Below the pieces are notes generated by a model. That model worked only from the letters and a program-made list of their open reading frames with translations. It was not told the origin of the DNA and did not search any database. Made by a program: the position numbers and the translations under genes. DNA of 64,000 bases from Calliopum simillimum (taxonomy: Eukaryota; Arthropoda; Insecta; Diptera; Lauxaniidae): the NCBI GenBank assembly GCA_951812925.1, contig OX638371.1, forward strand, positions 44,056,101-44,120,100, read 5' to 3'. This document shows, one piece after another, positions 63,430-64,000 of this stretch. Within the stretch, counting starts at the first letter, position 1; the number at the start of each line of letters is the position of its first letter.

Positions 63430-64000
63430 ATGGTTCAGGCACATATGACAAACAATTGATCATGTGCATACAAGACGGTTGCTTCGTTTTTAGATTTTGA
63501 GGCGGCGTTAAATTGTTATAAAATCACATAGACCCAAATGATTGAAAATAGCCCAATTTGCGACTTTTAGCCCAACGAAAAATTTGAAGTAAATGAATGC
63601 TGAAAATAGCCCAATCCGCGATAAGTAGCCCAATCTGGCCAGCCTGAGTAAGAAGCAAAACTGTCAACATGTTTACTATTTTTGGCTTAGTACTGCTATA
63701 GCGTCCGTTCTGATTTCATGACCAACAAGAAATATGAACCAAACGGAAGCCTAACCTTTCGTCTATTCAAATATGTGAGCAATTTTACCAAACTTCAAAC
63801 CATAAAAAAAAAATGAAAAAAAAAAAAACATTTCGAAAACATGTTGACAGTTTTGCACCACTTTAAGTGATGTGCGTACAAACCTGGAACGGGAATTTTT
63901 CCTAGTTTAAAAAAACGATTCCAATAGAGTTTGTTATGCTGATTCCAAAACTGGGCACAGAATCCTTCTACTTCGTCAGAATTTTGAGGTATCCTAAACT
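63430..64000. other. Edge region with TAGCCCAA repeats and a foldback-module start
   Basis: ATAGCCCAAT-type words occur five times between 63548 and 63635. The last 70 bases (GCTGATTCCAAAACTGGGCA, CAGAATTTTGAGGTATCCTA) resemble the shared foldback module, suggesting another foldback continuing past the window. Confidence 0.45.

Overview
The window is eukaryotic and most likely from a higher dipteran fly. It is AT-rich and is built almost entirely from transposable elements of insect type: LOA-, CR1/Jockey- and RTE-like non-LTR retrotransposons, Ty3/gypsy LTR elements, several mariner-superfamily lineages including DD37D and DD41D, pogo-, Transib-, piggyBac-, Harbinger- and hAT-type DNA elements, and many long-arm foldback elements. 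A tephritid-like fly is a reasonable guess, but only the order is well supported.

One host gene is recognised. A short spliced exon on the + strand (exon 14076-14197, coding 14128-14197) encodes the myristoylated N-terminus of neurocalcin (Nca). It has a clear splice acceptor and donor. No second Nca exon was found, so if the gene is intact the sequence from 14198 to at least 64000 is one repeat-packed intron. A possible broken spliced gene lies at the left edge (1-328, minus strand).

Layout: 1-6.3 kb holds tandem repeats, a TTAA-flanked MITE, a 107-bp tandem repeat and a 1.38-kb foldback. At 6.9-11.9 kb an apparently intact LOA-like element sits inside an older inverted repeat. At 12.3-18 kb are repeat arrays, the Nca exon and a piggyBac-like MITE. 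At 18.0-25.7 kb one foldback carries a DD37D mariner and a complete gypsy element in its left arm. At 26-34.2 kb one CR1-like element is interrupted by an opposite-strand CR1-like copy, a Transib-like element and an RTE tail. At 34.3-47.2 kb the two ends of a pogo-like element enclose two mariners, a DD41D remnant and a deleted LTR element with its own Harbinger-like insertion. At 49.1-56.6 kb another foldback holds a hairpin, a non-LTR tail, a hAT MITE and an RTE-like element, which itself carries two more insertions and a third at its 3' end. At 57.9-64 kb are more foldbacks, tandem arrays, pogo-like copies and an in-frame-deleted mariner.

Two elements look able to make protein: the LOA-like element (both ORFs open, UAAUG stop-start junction) and the mariner at 35147-36415 (347-aa DD34D transposase). 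Nearly everything else is broken. The most unusual feature is a set of foldback elements with different ends that share a short internal module ending in a GAGATATCCTAACCTAA-like motif.
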